Shown one piece after another: positions 41,464 to 41,473 of a stretch of DNA of 41,473 nucleotides. The translations under genes were made by a program, and so were the position numbers. Numbering within the stretch: position 1 is the first letter of the stretch; each line of letters starts with the position of its first letter. The stretch covers positions 205,779 to 247,251 of the forward strand of contig NC_049979.1 in assembly GCF_000003815.2 (NCBI RefSeq). Reading direction: 5' to 3'. The stretch comes from Branchiostoma floridae. Lineage: Eukaryota; Chordata; Leptocardii; Amphioxiformes; Branchiostomatidae. Under the pieces are notes generated by a model. The model worked only from the letters and a program-made list of their open reading frames with translations. It was not told the DNA's origin and made no database searches.

Positions 41464-41473
41464 GTACAAATGT

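Noticed and set aside
640-41463. Assignment to an outer-arm or cytoplasmic dynein heavy chain
   Set aside because: [13 protein letters not shown] in AAA1, YGAQPPLEL in AAA3 and the stalk motifs fit single-headed inner-arm axonemal chains better; DNAH14 was preferred from recalled similarity, to be confirmed by a database search and tree.

Overview
The window is a piece of a bilaterian animal genome, most likely a lancelet (Branchiostoma-like). It holds the middle of one very large multi-exon gene on the + strand, which encodes an axonemal dynein heavy chain. I could place 47 coding exons (640-41463) with splice sites. Their phases join without a break into 8832 nt of coding sequence, 2943 complete codons. 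Neither end of the gene is present: the N-terminal tail start and the motor after AAA5 lie outside. The closest family I recognise is DNAH14, judged from remembered family sequence and not from a search. The lancelet assignment rests on minisatellites that cross exon-intron borders, which I recall being reported in amphioxus genes, plus dense MITEs and Penelope-like retroelement debris; it is inference.

Layout: exons 1-7 encode the stem, exons 8-11 the linker, exons 11-16 AAA1, exons 16-23 AAA2, exons 24-32 AAA3, exons 32-37 AAA4, exons 38-39 stalk coiled coil CC1, exons 40-41 the microtubule-binding domain, exons 42-43 CC2, and exons 44-47 the start of AAA5. Walker A motifs for AAA1 (GPAGTGKT), AAA2 (GPTGGGKT) and AAA3 (GDSGVGKS), a degenerate AAA4 loop (GLDGTGKA), and Walker B in AAA1 (FDEFNR) and AAA3 (FIDDLNMP) are visible.

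The striking feature is non-coding. At roughly 30 exon edges a tandem repeat carries the splice site together with the adjoining exon codons. In donor arrays the repeat is [exon 3' end + GT...] and the functional copy is the first. In acceptor arrays it is [...AG + exon 5' start] and the functional copy is the last. Copy numbers run from 2 to 31. Some arrays are open and in frame (exons 22, 32, 36, 40), so alternative splice-site choice could change the protein; others carry an in-frame stop in every unit.

The introns also hold mobile-element remains: TTA-flanked MITEs with GGCC(A)CACC ends, TAG...CTA MITEs with 9-bp target duplications (one nested in a larger element), a TA-flanked pogo-like MITE, several fold-backs, and Penelope-like fragments with GIY-YIG-type C-terminal coding on the minus strand plus a hammerhead-ribozyme-like fold. 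No tRNA, rRNA, CRISPR or second protein-coding gene was found. Long minus-strand reading frames are translations of tandem repeats.
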